36,059 nt of DNA from JAVDCA01 sp035293985 (GCA_035293985.1 DATGLS010000003.1:1-36059), one strand, 5' to 3'. Numbered from the stretch's first letter, positions 7,971 through 16,335 are shown. Numbers and translations: made by a program. Notes: generated by a model not told the origin, from the sequence alone.

Positions 7971-9899
7971 ATGGACGCCCGCACCAGCCGCTATCATGAG
8001 GTCTATCGCCGGGCGCTCGCCGACCCCGAAGGCTTCTGGCGCGAGGGAGCGGGCGCGATCGACTGGATCAAGCCGCCGGAGCGGATATTCGCTCCCGACG
8101 CCGGCGTCTATGGCCGCTGGTTTCCGGATGCGGTGGTCAACACCTGCTACAACGCGATCGATCGCCACGTCGAGCGCGGCCGCGCCGACCAGGCGGCGCT
8201 GATCTACGATTCCCCGGTCACCGGCACCAAGCGCAAGATCAGCTACGGCGAGCTCTTGGTCGAGGTCTCGACCTTCGCCGGCATCCTGCGCGAGCGCGGC
8301 GTCACCAAGGGCGATCGGGTCGTCATCTACATGCCGATGATCCCCGAGACGGTCGTCGCCATGCTGGCCTGCGCGCGCATCGGCGCGGTGCATTCAGTGG
8401 TGTTCGGCGGCTTTGCCGCCAAGGAGCTCGCCACACGTATCGATGACGCCAAGCCCAAGCTCATACTTTCGGCGAGCTGCGGCATCGAGGGCGCCCGTGT
8501 GGTGCCGTACAAGCCGCTGCTCGACGAGGCGATCGCGCTCGCCAGCGCGAAGCCGCAGGCCTGCATCATCCTGCAGCGGCCGCAATGCGAGGCGCCGCTC
8601 GTCGCCGGCCGCGACCACGACTGGAAGAAGGTGCGCGACAATGCCTTCGTGTGGGCGAAGGCGGTGCACGACGTGATCCCGGTCGCCGCCACCGATCCGC
8701 TCTACATCCTCTACACCTCGGGGACCACCGGCATCCCCAAGGGGGTGGTGCGCGACAATGGCGGGCATCTCGTCGCGCTCGAGTGGTCGATGAAATATCT
8801 CTACGGCATCGAGCCGGGCGAGGTGTGGTGGTCGGCCTCCGACGTCGGCTGGGTGGTGGGCCACAGCTACATCGTCTACGCGCCGCTCTTTCACGGCTGC
8901 ACCAGCATTCTCTACGAGGGCAAGCCGGTCGGCACGCCGGACGCCGGCGCGTTCTGGCGCGTGATCGCCGAGCACGGCGCGGTCGCGATGTTCACCGCGC
9001 CGACCGCGTTCCGCGCCATCAAGAAGGAGGACCCGCAGGGCAAGCTCTTCGCCAAATATGATCTCTCGAAATTCCGTACGCTCTTTCTCGCCGGCGAGCG
9101 CGCCGATCCCGACACGGTGATCTGGGCCGAGAACCTGCTGCATCGCCCGGTGATCGATCACTGGTGGCAGACCGAGACCGGCTGGTGCATCGCCGGCAAC
9201 CCGATGGGCCTCGGCATGCTCCCGGTGAAGCACGGCTCGGCGACGGTCGCGATGCCCGGCTACGACGTCCGGGTCGTCGATGAGGCATGCCGCGAGGTGG
9301 CAACGGGCAAGACCGGCTCGATCGTGGTCAAGCTGCCATTGCCGCCCGGCTGCCTGCCCACGCTCTGGCAGCAGGACGCGCGCATGCGCGAGAGCTACCT
9401 CAGCGAATTTCCGGGCTACTACAAAACGGCGGACGCCGGCTTCAAGGATGAGGACGGCTACCTCTCCATCATGGGCCGTACCGACGACATCATCAACGTC
9501 GCCGGCCATCGCCTCTCGACCGGCGGCATGGAGGAGGTGCTCTCGGGCCACAAGGACGTCGCCGAATGCGCCGTCATCGGCATCAAGGACGAATTGAAAG
9601 GCGAGGTGCCGTGCGGCTTCATCGTGCTCAAGGCCGGCGTCAACCGTCCGCCGAGCGAGATCGAGAAGGAGATCGTCGCCCTGGTGCGCGACAAGATCGG
9701 CCCGGTCGCGTCGTTCCGGCTGGCCATCACGGTCGCGCGCCTGCCGAAGACGCGCTCGGGCAAGATCCTGCGCGGCACCATGAAGAAGATCGCCGACGGC
9801 GACCAATGGACCATGCCGGCGACGATCGACGACCCGGCGATCCTCGAGGAGATCGGCGGGGCGTTGAGGGGGAAGGGCATTGCGGGGGCACCAGGGTAA
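7971..9899 (+). CDS. prpE: Propionyl-CoA synthetase (propionate-CoA ligase)
   Basis: A 642-aa AMP-forming enzyme converting propionate, ATP and CoA to propionyl-CoA in the cytoplasm, feeding the methylcitrate or methylmalonyl route. It has the acetyl-CoA-synthetase-type N-terminal region (GFWREGAGAIDWIKPPERIF). YTSGTTGIPKG begins at Y248, DHWWQTETGW is in the core, GRTDDIINVAGHRLSTG is at the hinge and KTRSGKILRGTMKKI holds the C-terminal catalytic lysine. The shorter N-terminus and overall motif wording fit PrpE better than Acs. AGGAGG five bases before ATG 7971 fixes the start. It is monocistronic. The opposite-strand gene downstream shares a hairpin with its 3' end. Confidence 0.93.
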   Translation: MDARTSRYHEVYRRALADPEGFWREGAGAIDWIKPPERIFAPDAGVYGRWFPDAVVNTCYNAIDRHVERGRADQAALIYDSPVTGTKRKISYGELLVEVSTFAGILRERGVTKGDRVVIYMPMIPETVVAMLACARIGAVHSVVFGGFAAKELATRIDDAKPKLILSASCGIEGARVVPYKPLLDEAIALASAKPQACIILQRPQCEAPLVAGRDHDWKKVRDNAFVWAKAVHDVIPVAATDPLYILYTSGTTGIPKGVVRDNGGHLVALEWSMKYLYGIEPGEVWWSASDVGWVVGHSYIVYAPLFHGCTSILYEGKPVGTPDAGAFWRVIAEHGAVAMFTAPTAFRAIKKEDPQGKLFAKYDLSKFRTLFLAGERADPDTVIWAENLLHRPVIDHWWQTETGWCIAGNPMGLGMLPVKHGSATVAMPGYDVRVVDEACREVATGKTGSIVVKLPLPPGCLPTLWQQDARMRESYLSEFPGYYKTADAGFKDEDGYLSIMGRTDDIINVAGHRLSTGGMEEVLSGHKDVAECAVIGIKDELKGEVPCGFIVLKAGVNRPPSEIEKEIVALVRDKIGPVASFRLAITVARLPKTRSGKILRGTMKKIADGDQWTMPATIDDPAILEEIGGALRGKGIAGAPG

Positions 9900-9933
9900 A
9901 AAGACGGGTCCCGAAGGCCTAGCCTTCGGGACC
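9898..9933 (-). terminator. Rho-independent terminator for the repeat-protein gene
   Basis: GGTCCCGAAGGC (9907-9918) and GCCTTCGGGACC (9922-9933) form a perfect 12-bp stem with a three-base loop. Read on the minus strand the stem is followed by CGTC and five T (9902-9898), the classic form. The T-run overlaps the prpE stop codon. On the plus strand no T-run follows the stem, so it would stop prpE transcripts less well. Confidence 0.8.
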
Positions 9934-9953
9934 GCTCCTGGCGTCCATCGGGC

Positions 9954-10598
9954 TTACCGGCAGACGAGGCCGTTGACCGTGTAGTGGCACTTGGCCGATG
10001 AGACGTTTCCGAACGGCGTCCGGACCACCGACGGCGCGATCGTCGGCGTCGCCACGGTCGAGCTCGGCACGATGCCCGGCGTCGGGACGGTCGGGGTCGG
10101 CACGGTGCCGGCCGGCTGGTAGCCGAAATACGTCACGTTGCCCATCTGCCCATTGTGCCCACGATAGGTGTAGGGCTGCACGCCGCCGAGGAAGGTCACG
10201 CCGCCATACTGGCCGCTGTGGCTCGGCAGGGATGTGGGGGGCGCGCCGAAGAACGTCACGTTGCCCGACTGGCCGCTGTGGCTGCGGTAGGTGTAGGACT
10301 TGGTGAAGAACGTGGCGTTGCCGTATTGGCCATTGTGGCTTGCGAAGGTGCGCGGCTTGGCACCGCCGAGGAACGTCACGTTGCCGTACTGGCCGCTGTG
10401 GGTCGTCAGCGTGCGCGGCGCCGCGCGGAAGAACGTGGCATTCCCGTACTGACCGCTGTGGCTGGGGAACGAGAAGGTCCGGACGGAGGGCGCGCCGCCG
10501 AAGGACGGCCGCGCCTGCACGGCGGAGGAGGCGGACAGCAGGGCCACGGCGGCGAAGGCCGACCGGGTGAGGAAGCGGCGGGCGGACAGGATCGACAT
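9954..10598 (-). CDS. Secreted six-fold HSGQYGN tandem-repeat protein, unknown function
   Basis: Not a family I recognise. ATG 10598 (AGGA six bases upstream) gives 214 aa. Residues 1-29 form a Sec signal peptide ending in SSAVQA. Six repeats of 19-21 residues begin at H47, H67, H88, H107, H127 and H148. Their core is H-S/N-G-Q-Y-G-N-V/A-T-F-F/L, and a second beta-prone piece (PRTFAS, YTYRS, PYTYRG) closes most repeats. Each unit looks like strand-turn-strand. A Pro/Thr/Val-rich spacer (about 164-195) and a short tail with two cysteines (KCHYTVNGLVCR) follow. The Q-x-G-N core and the roughly 20-residue period are loosely reminiscent of curlin repeats, so a surface fibre or beta-solenoid is possible; this is speculation. 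The gene has its own terminator. Confidence 0.8.
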   Translation of the reverse strand: MSILSARRFLTRSAFAAVALLSASSAVQARPSFGGAPSVRTFSFPSHSGQYGNATFFRAAPRTLTTHSGQYGNVTFLGGAKPRTFASHNGQYGNATFFTKSYTYRSHSGQSGNVTFFGAPPTSLPSHSGQYGGVTFLGGVQPYTYRGHNGQMGNVTYFGYQPAGTVPTPTVPTPGIVPSSTVATPTIAPSVVRTPFGNVSSAKCHYTVNGLVCR

Positions 10599-10716
10599 GG
10601 CTATTCCTAAAGGTTGGCCCAGGGCGCCGATCGCCTTGGATGTCCACACCCTAGGAAAGAGGCCGCCCACGCGATGTGTTGGCCATCACAGGATCCACGA
10701 TTTTCGGCCGGAGGGC

Positions 10717-10733
10717 TCGCTGCTACGCAGCGA
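10717..10733. terminator. Small stem-loop downstream of the 67-aa membrane protein gene
   Basis: TCGCTGC (10717-10723) and GCAGCGA (10727-10733) pair perfectly over 7 bp around a three-base loop, about 35 bp past the stop at 10768. There is no T-run on the minus strand, so the termination role is uncertain. Confidence 0.3.
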
Positions 10734-10767
10734 CGCGTCAGCAACTCGAATTCAAGGCGCCGCCGAG

Positions 10768-10971
10768 TCAGGCTTGGCTGCCCGAGCCGGTGACCATCTG
10801 AAACAAGCCCTTCAAGAACTGAAAGCCGCCGAACACGATGGCGCCCCACGCGATGACGTAATGGCCGCCGCCGCTGCCCGAGGAGGCGGCGCCGTATGTC
10901 CCGGCCGTCACCAGAATTCCGATGATGCAGATGACGCCGCCAATCGCCATGTTCCGAAGGCCGAGCTGCAT
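10768..10971 (-). CDS. Small two-span membrane protein, unknown function
   Basis: A 67-aa protein with two hydrophobic segments, around residues 8-26 (GGVICIIGILVTAGTYG) and 38-60 (IAWGAIVFGGFQFLKGLFQM), joined by a Gly/Ser-rich loop. ATG 10971 has GGGAGAG upstream at good spacing. A longer frame to 11013 lacks such a site and was rejected. Small proteins with this GAI-FG-Q-GL pattern are common and uncharacterised in alphaproteobacteria. It lies on the same strand as the repeat protein, 170 bp upstream of its start. Confidence 0.7.
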   Translation of the reverse strand: MQLGLRNMAIGGVICIIGILVTAGTYGAASSGSGGGHYVIAWGAIVFGGFQFLKGLFQMVTGSGSQA

Positions 10972-11112
10972 GACTGTCTCTCCCCTGATCTCATGCTCGA
11001 ATGCGCGGAGCATAGTACAATCCCGACATTCGGTGAAAAATATCGGTGCCGGGGCGAAATGTGACCTCCGGCGGTTGGGGGCAGCCGCGTCGTGTCGTCG
11101 GGCGAGGCGTCT

Positions 11113-12147
11113 TCACGGCTTCTTCTGCAAGCGCCGCGTTTCCACCCAGCTCGGATTCGCCGGCGTTGAGATTCTCTGCGTTCGCGTCAGGGTGCCGTCG
11201 TCGCGATCGATCGCGTAGACCGCGACCACATTTTCGGTCTGTCCGGCGCAAATCAGAAAGCGGCCGCTCGAATCGATCGCAAAGGCGCGCGGCGACCCTT
11301 CGACCTTGATCGACGCGACGCGCGTGAGCTGGCCGCTCGCAGGATCGATGCGGAAGACGCCGATCACGTTGGTCGCGCGCACGCTCGCATAGGCGAAGCG
11401 CCCGTCGGGCGTGACGTGCAGGTCGGCGGCGCGGGCGTTGCCGGCGAAGCCCGCCGGCATGAGCGTCTCATACTGCAGTTCCTGCAGCGCGCCGGCTTGA
11501 TCGATCGCGAATCCCGCCAAGCTGCCGCCCGTCTCGTTGATGCAGTAGAGCACGGCGAGCCGCGGGTGCAGCGCGAGGTGGCGCGGCCCCGCGCCGGCGC
11601 GACAGACGATGCGGTCCGGCTGTGCCGGCGTGAGCTTGCCGGTCGCGGCATCCTGGCGAAAGACCAGGATAGAATTGCCGTCGACCGTCGTCGCATAGAC
11701 GACGTCGTCGCCTCGGCCGCGGATGATGCAGTGTGCCTTCGGCGGCGTTGCCACGACCTGTGTGGGCGGCGCCCGCACACCGTCGGACGCGATGGCGCTG
11801 ACGGCAACGAGCCCATTCACATAGCTCGCACCGAGCAACGTACGCCCATCGGTGCCGACCGCGATGTAAGCCATCGCCGCGGGCAGCGGTGCGGTGCCGC
11901 GTGCCGTGAGCATGCCGCTCGCCGGGTCGACTGCAAACGCGGTCACCGGAAAAGGCGGCGAGCGCAACGCGGCGTAGAGCGTTGTGCCGGTAGGCGCGAA
12001 GGCCATCGGCAGGTTGCTCGGTGACGGCCCATCGCGGCCCGGCAGCGCCACGACATCGAGCGGCTCGAGCGCGCCGCGCTCCTCGTCGAGCGCGAAGCGG
12101 TGGATCTCGGCCGGGCCGGCGCAGGCGATGTAGACGACGGTCGCCAT
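11113..12147 (-). CDS. Lactonase, seven-bladed propeller (YbhE/6-phosphogluconolactonase-like family)
   Basis: 344 aa. The chain repeats a blade motif of the type F-A-V/I-D-x-A-S-G-x-L (VTAFAVDPASGMLTARG, IGVFRIDPASGQLTRVA, VAVYAIDRDDGTLTRTQ), and ends of blades carry HLALHPR and DLHVTPDGRFAYAS, typical of the YbhE/Pgl lactonase family. Members hydrolyse sugar lactones such as 6-phosphogluconolactone or open carboxy-muconolactone-type rings; the substrate here is unknown. ATG 12147 overlaps the TGA of the preceding dehydrogenase gene by one base (TGATG), so the two are translationally coupled. It is last in an operon with a Bug receptor and an alpha-hydroxy-acid dehydrogenase, which suggests it acts on a lactone from the same pathway. 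No signal peptide is visible. Confidence 0.85.
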   Translation of the reverse strand: MATVVYIACAGPAEIHRFALDEERGALEPLDVVALPGRDGPSPSNLPMAFAPTGTTLYAALRSPPFPVTAFAVDPASGMLTARGTAPLPAAMAYIAVGTDGRTLLGASYVNGLVAVSAIASDGVRAPPTQVVATPPKAHCIIRGRGDDVVYATTVDGNSILVFRQDAATGKLTPAQPDRIVCRAGAGPRHLALHPRLAVLYCINETGGSLAGFAIDQAGALQELQYETLMPAGFAGNARAADLHVTPDGRFAYASVRATNVIGVFRIDPASGQLTRVASIKVEGSPRAFAIDSSGRFLICAGQTENVVAVYAIDRDDGTLTRTQRISTPANPSWVETRRLQKKP

Positions 12148-13253
12148 CAGTAGTCGTCCTGCGGCAGGCGCATCAGCGGGAATGCACTGTGCACATGCGG
12201 CACATAGACCGGCTCGGCCTTGCACACATGCCGCCGGTCGAGCTCACCGATCTCGGTGACGCCGAGCAGGCCGAGGCACTCGATGATCTCGGCCTCGATC
12301 AGCTCGAGCACGCGGATGATGCCTTCGCTGCCGGCGGCGACGAGGCCGTAGCAGTAGACGCGGCCGATGCCGACCATGTCGGCGCCGAGCGCAAGCGCCT
12401 TGACGATGTCGGTGCCGCGGCTGAAGCCGCCGTCGACCACCACGGTGGCGCGGCCCGCGACAGCTGCAACCACCTCCGGCAGCACATCGATCGCGCCAAG
12501 CCCATGATCGAGCTGGCGCCCGCCGTGGTTGGAGACGTAGACGCACTCGATGCCTTCATTGCACGCGAGCTCGGCGTCCTCAGCGGTGCCGATGCCCTTG
12601 AGGATCAGCTGGATCTCGAACCTGTCGCGCAGGCGCCGCACGTCGTCCCAGTTGAACGCGGCCTGATAGCGCATGCCGTCCGGTCCCTTGCCGCCGCGGC
12701 CGCGCCACGGCTTGCCGAAGCGCTTGGCGATGTCGCGCTCGCGCCGGCTGTACACGGCGCTGTCGACCGTGATGCAGAACGCGTCGTAGCCGAGCTCCAT
12801 CGCCCGGCGCACCTGGCCGTCGACCCAGTCGGCGTCGCCGCGCGTGTAGAGCTGGAAGATCTTCATTCCCGTGGCCGACTTGCCGACTGCCTCCATGCCG
12901 GCCTCCGATACCGAGCTCAGGATGAACGGCACGCCGAACGTCGAGGCCGCGCGCGCGACCGAGAGGCCGCCGTCGGCCTTGAGCGCCTCGAGCCCGCCGA
13001 TCGGCGCAAGCACCACCGGAAGCCGCGTCGGCCTGCTGAAAAAGCTGTACGAGGCGTCGATCGTGGAGACGTCGCGCAGCACGCGCGGGCGTAACGCGAG
13101 GCGATCGATCGCCTGGCGGTTGCGCCGGACCGTCGTCTCGGTCGCGGTGCCCCCGATCAGGTAATCCCAGGTGTTGCGTTCGAGCGCCTTGTGGGCGGCA
13201 CGGACGAGCTCGTGCAGCGTGAGATACTCGCCCTCGGTTTGACTAAGAGCCAT
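12147..13253 (-). CDS. FMN-dependent alpha-hydroxy-acid dehydrogenase (lactate dehydrogenase/glycolate oxidase family)
   Basis: A 368-aa TIM-barrel flavoenzyme oxidising a 2-hydroxy acid to the 2-oxo acid. The catalytic set of the glycolate oxidase family is visible: the tyrosine of WDYLIGGTA, QLYTRGD, TVDSAVYSRRERD, K219 in LKGIGT, and the base H243 with R246 in SNHGGRQLD. The phosphate site DGGFSRGTDIVKALALGADM and GIGR is intact. AGGGA about seven bases before ATG 13253 supports the start. The gene begins 49 bp after a Bug receptor gene and overlaps the lactonase gene at its end. The exact substrate (lactate, glycolate, mandelate or another hydroxy acid) cannot be told; the electron acceptor is probably a quinone or oxygen. 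Confidence 0.92.
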   Translation of the reverse strand: MALSQTEGEYLTLHELVRAAHKALERNTWDYLIGGTATETTVRRNRQAIDRLALRPRVLRDVSTIDASYSFFSRPTRLPVVLAPIGGLEALKADGGLSVARAASTFGVPFILSSVSEAGMEAVGKSATGMKIFQLYTRGDADWVDGQVRRAMELGYDAFCITVDSAVYSRRERDIAKRFGKPWRGRGGKGPDGMRYQAAFNWDDVRRLRDRFEIQLILKGIGTAEDAELACNEGIECVYVSNHGGRQLDHGLGAIDVLPEVVAAVAGRATVVVDGGFSRGTDIVKALALGADMVGIGRVYCYGLVAAGSEGIIRVLELIEAEIIECLGLLGVTEIGELDRRHVCKAEPVYVPHVHSAFPLMRLPQDDY

Positions 13254-13302
13254 ACGAATTCCCTTTGTTCGGAGCAGAGAGATCGGAGAGGGAGGAAGCG
13301 AG

Positions 13303-14283
13303 CTACTCGGCCTTGAGCCCGAGCTTCTTGATCAGCGCCGACATATTGGCCGTGTCCTCTGCGAGCCGCTTGGCGAGCGGCTCCGGACCATCGAGCCGCA
13401 CGATCGCGGCGCCGGCGCCGAGGCGGGCCTGCAGGTCCGGCCAATCGCGCAGGGCGGCGAGCGCTTTCACCATGCGGGCGCGCAATTCCTCGGGCAGATG
13501 CTCCGGCGCGAACATGGCGAACCAGTTGGAGACCGCATAGCCGGGCACGAACTCGGCGATCGCCGGAACATCGGGCAGCGTCGGAAGCCGTTGAGGCAAG
13601 GCGATACCGAGCGCCCGCACGGCGCGCGCCTTGACGTAGCCGAGCATCTCCAGCGTCGGCGCGAACACCAAGTCGATCTGGCCGGCGTAGATCGCGTTGA
13701 GCACCTGCGCGGCGCCGCGATAGGGCACGTGCAGCAGCTCGATGCCGGCAGTGCTCGCGAACGACGCGCCGGCGAGATGATTGGAGGAGCCTACGCCGCC
13801 CGAGCCGTAGGTGAGCTTGCCCGGATTGGCGCGCGCCTCGGCGATGATCTGCGGCACGTCGGCGAAGCGCGATTTCGCAGCCACCAGCAGGGCAGTCGGC
13901 ACGTCGCACACGAGGCTCACGGGCAGCAAGTCATGCAGCGGATCGAAGCCGAGCTTCGCGCGCAGCGCCGGAAGGCTCGCGACCGAGGAGCTGGTGAAGA
14001 GGAAGCCGCTGCCGTCCGGCGGCCACTGCACGATCGCCTGTGCGCCGATCGCGCCGCCGGCGCCGGTGCGGTTCTCGACGATGAAGTTCGCCGCGAGGTC
14101 ACGACTCAGCCGATCGGCGATCAGGCGCGCCGGGATGTCGATCGCGCCGGCGGCCGCGAACGGCACGATGAAGCGCGAGGTGTGCGCCGGCCACGCGTCT
14201 TTTGCTGCGTCTTGGGCGCGCGCTGACGCAGCCGCGAAACACCAGCCGGCGGCGGCGACGCGTAGGAATTCTCTGCGTCTCAT
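13303..14283 (-). CDS. Bug/TctC-family periplasmic substrate-binding protein (tripartite tricarboxylate transporter receptor)
   Basis: 326 aa. ATG 14283 starts an RRREFLRVAAAG signal, possibly Tat, cleaved after ASARAQ. The frame extends upstream to 14490 but only through the intergenic repeat. Family marks are RFIVPFAAAGAIDIPARLIA, VENRTGAGGAIGAQAI near the N-terminus, the LTYGSGGVGSSNHLAG region and LPTLPDVPAIAEFVPGY near the C-terminus. Such receptors bind carboxylates between two domains and deliver them to TctAB. No TctAB is adjacent, which is usual for expanded Bug sets. First gene of an operon with the hydroxy-acid dehydrogenase and lactonase, so a hydroxy acid or lactone ligand is a reasonable guess. 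Usual start signals are weak. Confidence 0.9.
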   Translation of the reverse strand: MRRREFLRVAAAGWCFAAASARAQDAAKDAWPAHTSRFIVPFAAAGAIDIPARLIADRLSRDLAANFIVENRTGAGGAIGAQAIVQWPPDGSGFLFTSSSVASLPALRAKLGFDPLHDLLPVSLVCDVPTALLVAAKSRFADVPQIIAEARANPGKLTYGSGGVGSSNHLAGASFASTAGIELLHVPYRGAAQVLNAIYAGQIDLVFAPTLEMLGYVKARAVRALGIALPQRLPTLPDVPAIAEFVPGYAVSNWFAMFAPEHLPEELRARMVKALAALRDWPDLQARLGAGAAIVRLDGPEPLAKRLAEDTANMSALIKKLGLKAE

Positions 14284-14410
14284 CTGCAATCTGGTCCCCT
14301 TGATGTCGCGCCCGAATGCATGGACCATACAACAGTCGGGACGCGGAAAAATATCGCGCCGCTCCGAGAGGGCTGCGGCCAGCGCATGTGAGGTGAGCTT
14401 AACGGCTGCG

Positions 14411-14451
14411 CTCCTCGTCCCCGCGACGAGCGGGGAGAGGGAGCGCTGGCA
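14411..14451. repeat. Partial copy of the CCCTCTCCCCGC palindromic repeat
   Basis: TCCCCGC (14418-14424) and GCGGGGA (14430-14436) form a hairpin. A 24-bp tract from 14428 to 14451 is identical to 21715-21738. It lies in the 187-bp gap between two divergent Bug receptor genes, close to the promoter and ribosome site of the plus-strand one. Confidence 0.6.
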
Positions 14452-14470
14452 CCGTCCGGGAGGAACCACC

Positions 14471-15457
14471 ATGAAGCTGCACCGTCGCAAGTTCGTTCAT
14501 CTCGCCGCGGGCGCGACCGCATTTTCGGCGCTATCGGCCAACTCGCGTCTCGCCGCCGCCGAAACCTATCCGACCCGCCCCGTGCATCTGCTCGTGGGCT
14601 TTGCGCCGGGCGGCTTCACCGACATCACGGCGCGTCTCATCGGGCCGTGGCTGTCGCAGCGCCTCGGCCAGCAGTTCCTGGTCGAGAACCGGCCGGGCGC
14701 CAGCAGCAACATCGCGGCCGCGGCCGTCGCACACGCGGCGCCGGACGGCTATACGCTGCTCGAGCTTGCCGACACGAACGCGCACAACGTCACGCTCTAC
14801 AACAATCTCAATTTCGATTTTCTCCGCGACATCACCCCGGTCGCGAGCATCGATCGCGCGCCGTTCGTCATGGTGGTCGGGCCATCCTCGCCGGCCAGGA
14901 CCGTCGCCGAGTTCATCGCCTATGCCAAGGCGCATCCCGGCAAGATCAACATGGCGTCGTCCGGCGCCGGCGCGAGCTCGGGGCTCTTCGGCGAGCTGTT
15001 CAGGACGATGACCGGCATCGACATGGTGGCGGTGCAGTATCGCGGCATCGGGCTCGCATTGCCGGACCTGATGAGCGGACGGGTCGACGTGATCTTCATT
15101 CCCGTCGCCTCGGCGGTCGGCCAGGTCGGCGCGGGCAAGCTGCGGCCGCTGGGCGTCACCTCGAGCAGGCGCGTGAGCGTGCTCCCCGACGTGCCGGCCA
15201 TCGGCGAGACCGTTCCGGGCTACGAGGCGGTCAGCTGGACCGGCATCGGCGCGCCGAGAGGCACGCCGGCGGAGGTCATCGCGCTGCTCAATCGGCAGGT
15301 GAATGCGGCGCTCGCGGATGCGGCGTTCACGGCCCAGCTTGCCAAGCTCGGACTGGAACCATACGCGAGCGCACCGGCGGATTTCGGCAAGTACATCGCC
15401 GCGCATGCGGAGAAATGGGGCACGATCATCCGCGCCGCGGGGATCAAGGCGGAGTGA
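14471..15457 (+). CDS. Bug/TctC-family periplasmic substrate-binding protein
   Basis: 328 aa with the start fixed by GGAGG eight bases before ATG 14471. The N-terminus MKLHRRKFVHLAAGATAFSA is a signal peptide of the twin-arginine-like kind, ending near LAAA. Family hallmarks are YPTRPVHLLVGFAPGGFTD, FLVENRPGASSNIAAAAVAH, PDGYTLL, INMASSGAGASSGLFGEL and SVLPDVPAIGETVPGYEA. It should bind an organic acid in the periplasm for a TctAB carrier. It is divergent from the Bug gene of the hydroxy-acid operon and stands alone on the plus strand. The two receptors belong to the same family but are clearly diverged, so this is not a recent local duplication. Confidence 0.92.
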   Translation: MKLHRRKFVHLAAGATAFSALSANSRLAAAETYPTRPVHLLVGFAPGGFTDITARLIGPWLSQRLGQQFLVENRPGASSNIAAAAVAHAAPDGYTLLELADTNAHNVTLYNNLNFDFLRDITPVASIDRAPFVMVVGPSSPARTVAEFIAYAKAHPGKINMASSGAGASSGLFGELFRTMTGIDMVAVQYRGIGLALPDLMSGRVDVIFIPVASAVGQVGAGKLRPLGVTSSRRVSVLPDVPAIGETVPGYEAVSWTGIGAPRGTPAEVIALLNRQVNAALADAAFTAQLAKLGLEPYASAPADFGKYIAAHAEKWGTIIRAAGIKAE

Positions 15458-15474
15458 GCCTATTGTCAATATAT

Positions 15475-15501
15475 CGGTTGGTTGCCGCCGGCTGCCAACC
15501 G
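15475..15501. terminator. Inverted repeat between convergent genes
   Basis: CGGTTGG (15475-15481) and CCAACCG (15495-15501) pair over 7 bp around a GC-rich loop, in the 75-bp gap between the Bug gene and the convergent MgtC gene. No T-run follows on either strand, so it is only a candidate bidirectional terminator. Confidence 0.35.
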
Positions 15502-15532
15502 CAGTCGTCAATGCAGGAATGCCAATCCGGTT

Positions 15533-16249
15533 TCATTCCGTCGGCCGGATGCTCCAGCTTGCGCTGTCGACCATCGCGTTGCGATCGAGGTTTGCCACGA
15601 TCGCGTCGAGCTCGTCGGGTTCGGCCGATGTACCCACCAGCGTGGCAACGATCTCCGCGTCGCCGCCCTCGCGCTCGATAACCTCGATGTCGCGCACCGG
15701 ATAGCTGGCGGCCTCCAGCGCCTCGCGCACCAGGTCGCGGCTCTCGTCGAGATGCTCGCCACGCGTGGTCAGGCGCACCTCGTAGGTCGCCTCGGTCGTC
15801 CCCTGGTCGATCGGCGCGCGATTGATCGCATTGACGAGGGGGCGCAGCAGGGTGTTGCCGGCGAGCACGAAGACGGTGAGCGCGATCGCCTCGAAGGCGA
15901 GGTCGGCGCCCGCGCAGGCGCCGACAGCGGCCGAGCACCACAACGTCGCCGCCGTGTTGAGACCCCACACGTTGCTGCCCTGCTTCATGATCACGCCGGC
16001 GCCGAGAAAGCCGACGCCGGAGACCACATAAGCGATGACCTGCGTCGCCCCGGCATTGCCATTGAGGTGCTGGCCGATGTCGACGAAGGTCGCGGCGCCG
16101 ACCGCGACCAGCACGTGCGTGCGCAACCCGCCGCCGCGCTGGCGGTACTGCCGCTCGGCGCCGATCAGTCCGCCGAGCACGAAAGCGGCGAACAGGCTGA
16201 CCATCGAGTCGAGGAAATCGCCGGCCGTGAATGAGTGCAGGAATGCCAT
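15533..16249 (-). CDS. MgtC/SapB family inner-membrane protein
   Basis: 238 aa. The N-terminal half has four to five membrane helices with the family signatures AAFVLGGLIGAERQYRQR, GVGFLGAGVIMKQG and GLNTAATLWCSAAVGACAG. The C-terminal ~90 residues (EATYEVRLTTRGEHLDESRD onward) form the soluble ACT-like domain found in longer MgtC proteins. MgtC is linked to survival in low magnesium and to modulation of the F-ATPase in pathogens; many soil bacteria carry homologues of unknown role. The start has only a weak ribosome site. It is convergent with the upstream Bug gene and divergent from the next gene, so it is probably monocistronic. No magnesium transporter gene lies beside it. Confidence 0.9.
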   Translation of the reverse strand: MAFLHSFTAGDFLDSMVSLFAAFVLGGLIGAERQYRQRGGGLRTHVLVAVGAATFVDIGQHLNGNAGATQVIAYVVSGVGFLGAGVIMKQGSNVWGLNTAATLWCSAAVGACAGADLAFEAIALTVFVLAGNTLLRPLVNAINRAPIDQGTTEATYEVRLTTRGEHLDESRDLVREALEAASYPVRDIEVIEREGGDAEIVATLVGTSAEPDELDAIVANLDRNAMVDSASWSIRPTE

Positions 16250-16335
16250 GCCAAGCCACCGGGTTCCGGTCCGCTTCTAGCAAGGATCGCCGCGAAGGCC
16301 TACACTGCGCCCGGATGGGCCGGAGGGCGTCCGAG

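Noticed and set aside
9954..10598. Assigning the six-repeat protein to the curlin family
   Set aside because: The curlin consensus with its internal Ser and terminal Gln is not met and no curli assembly genes are adjacent; only periodicity and Q-x-G-N are shared.
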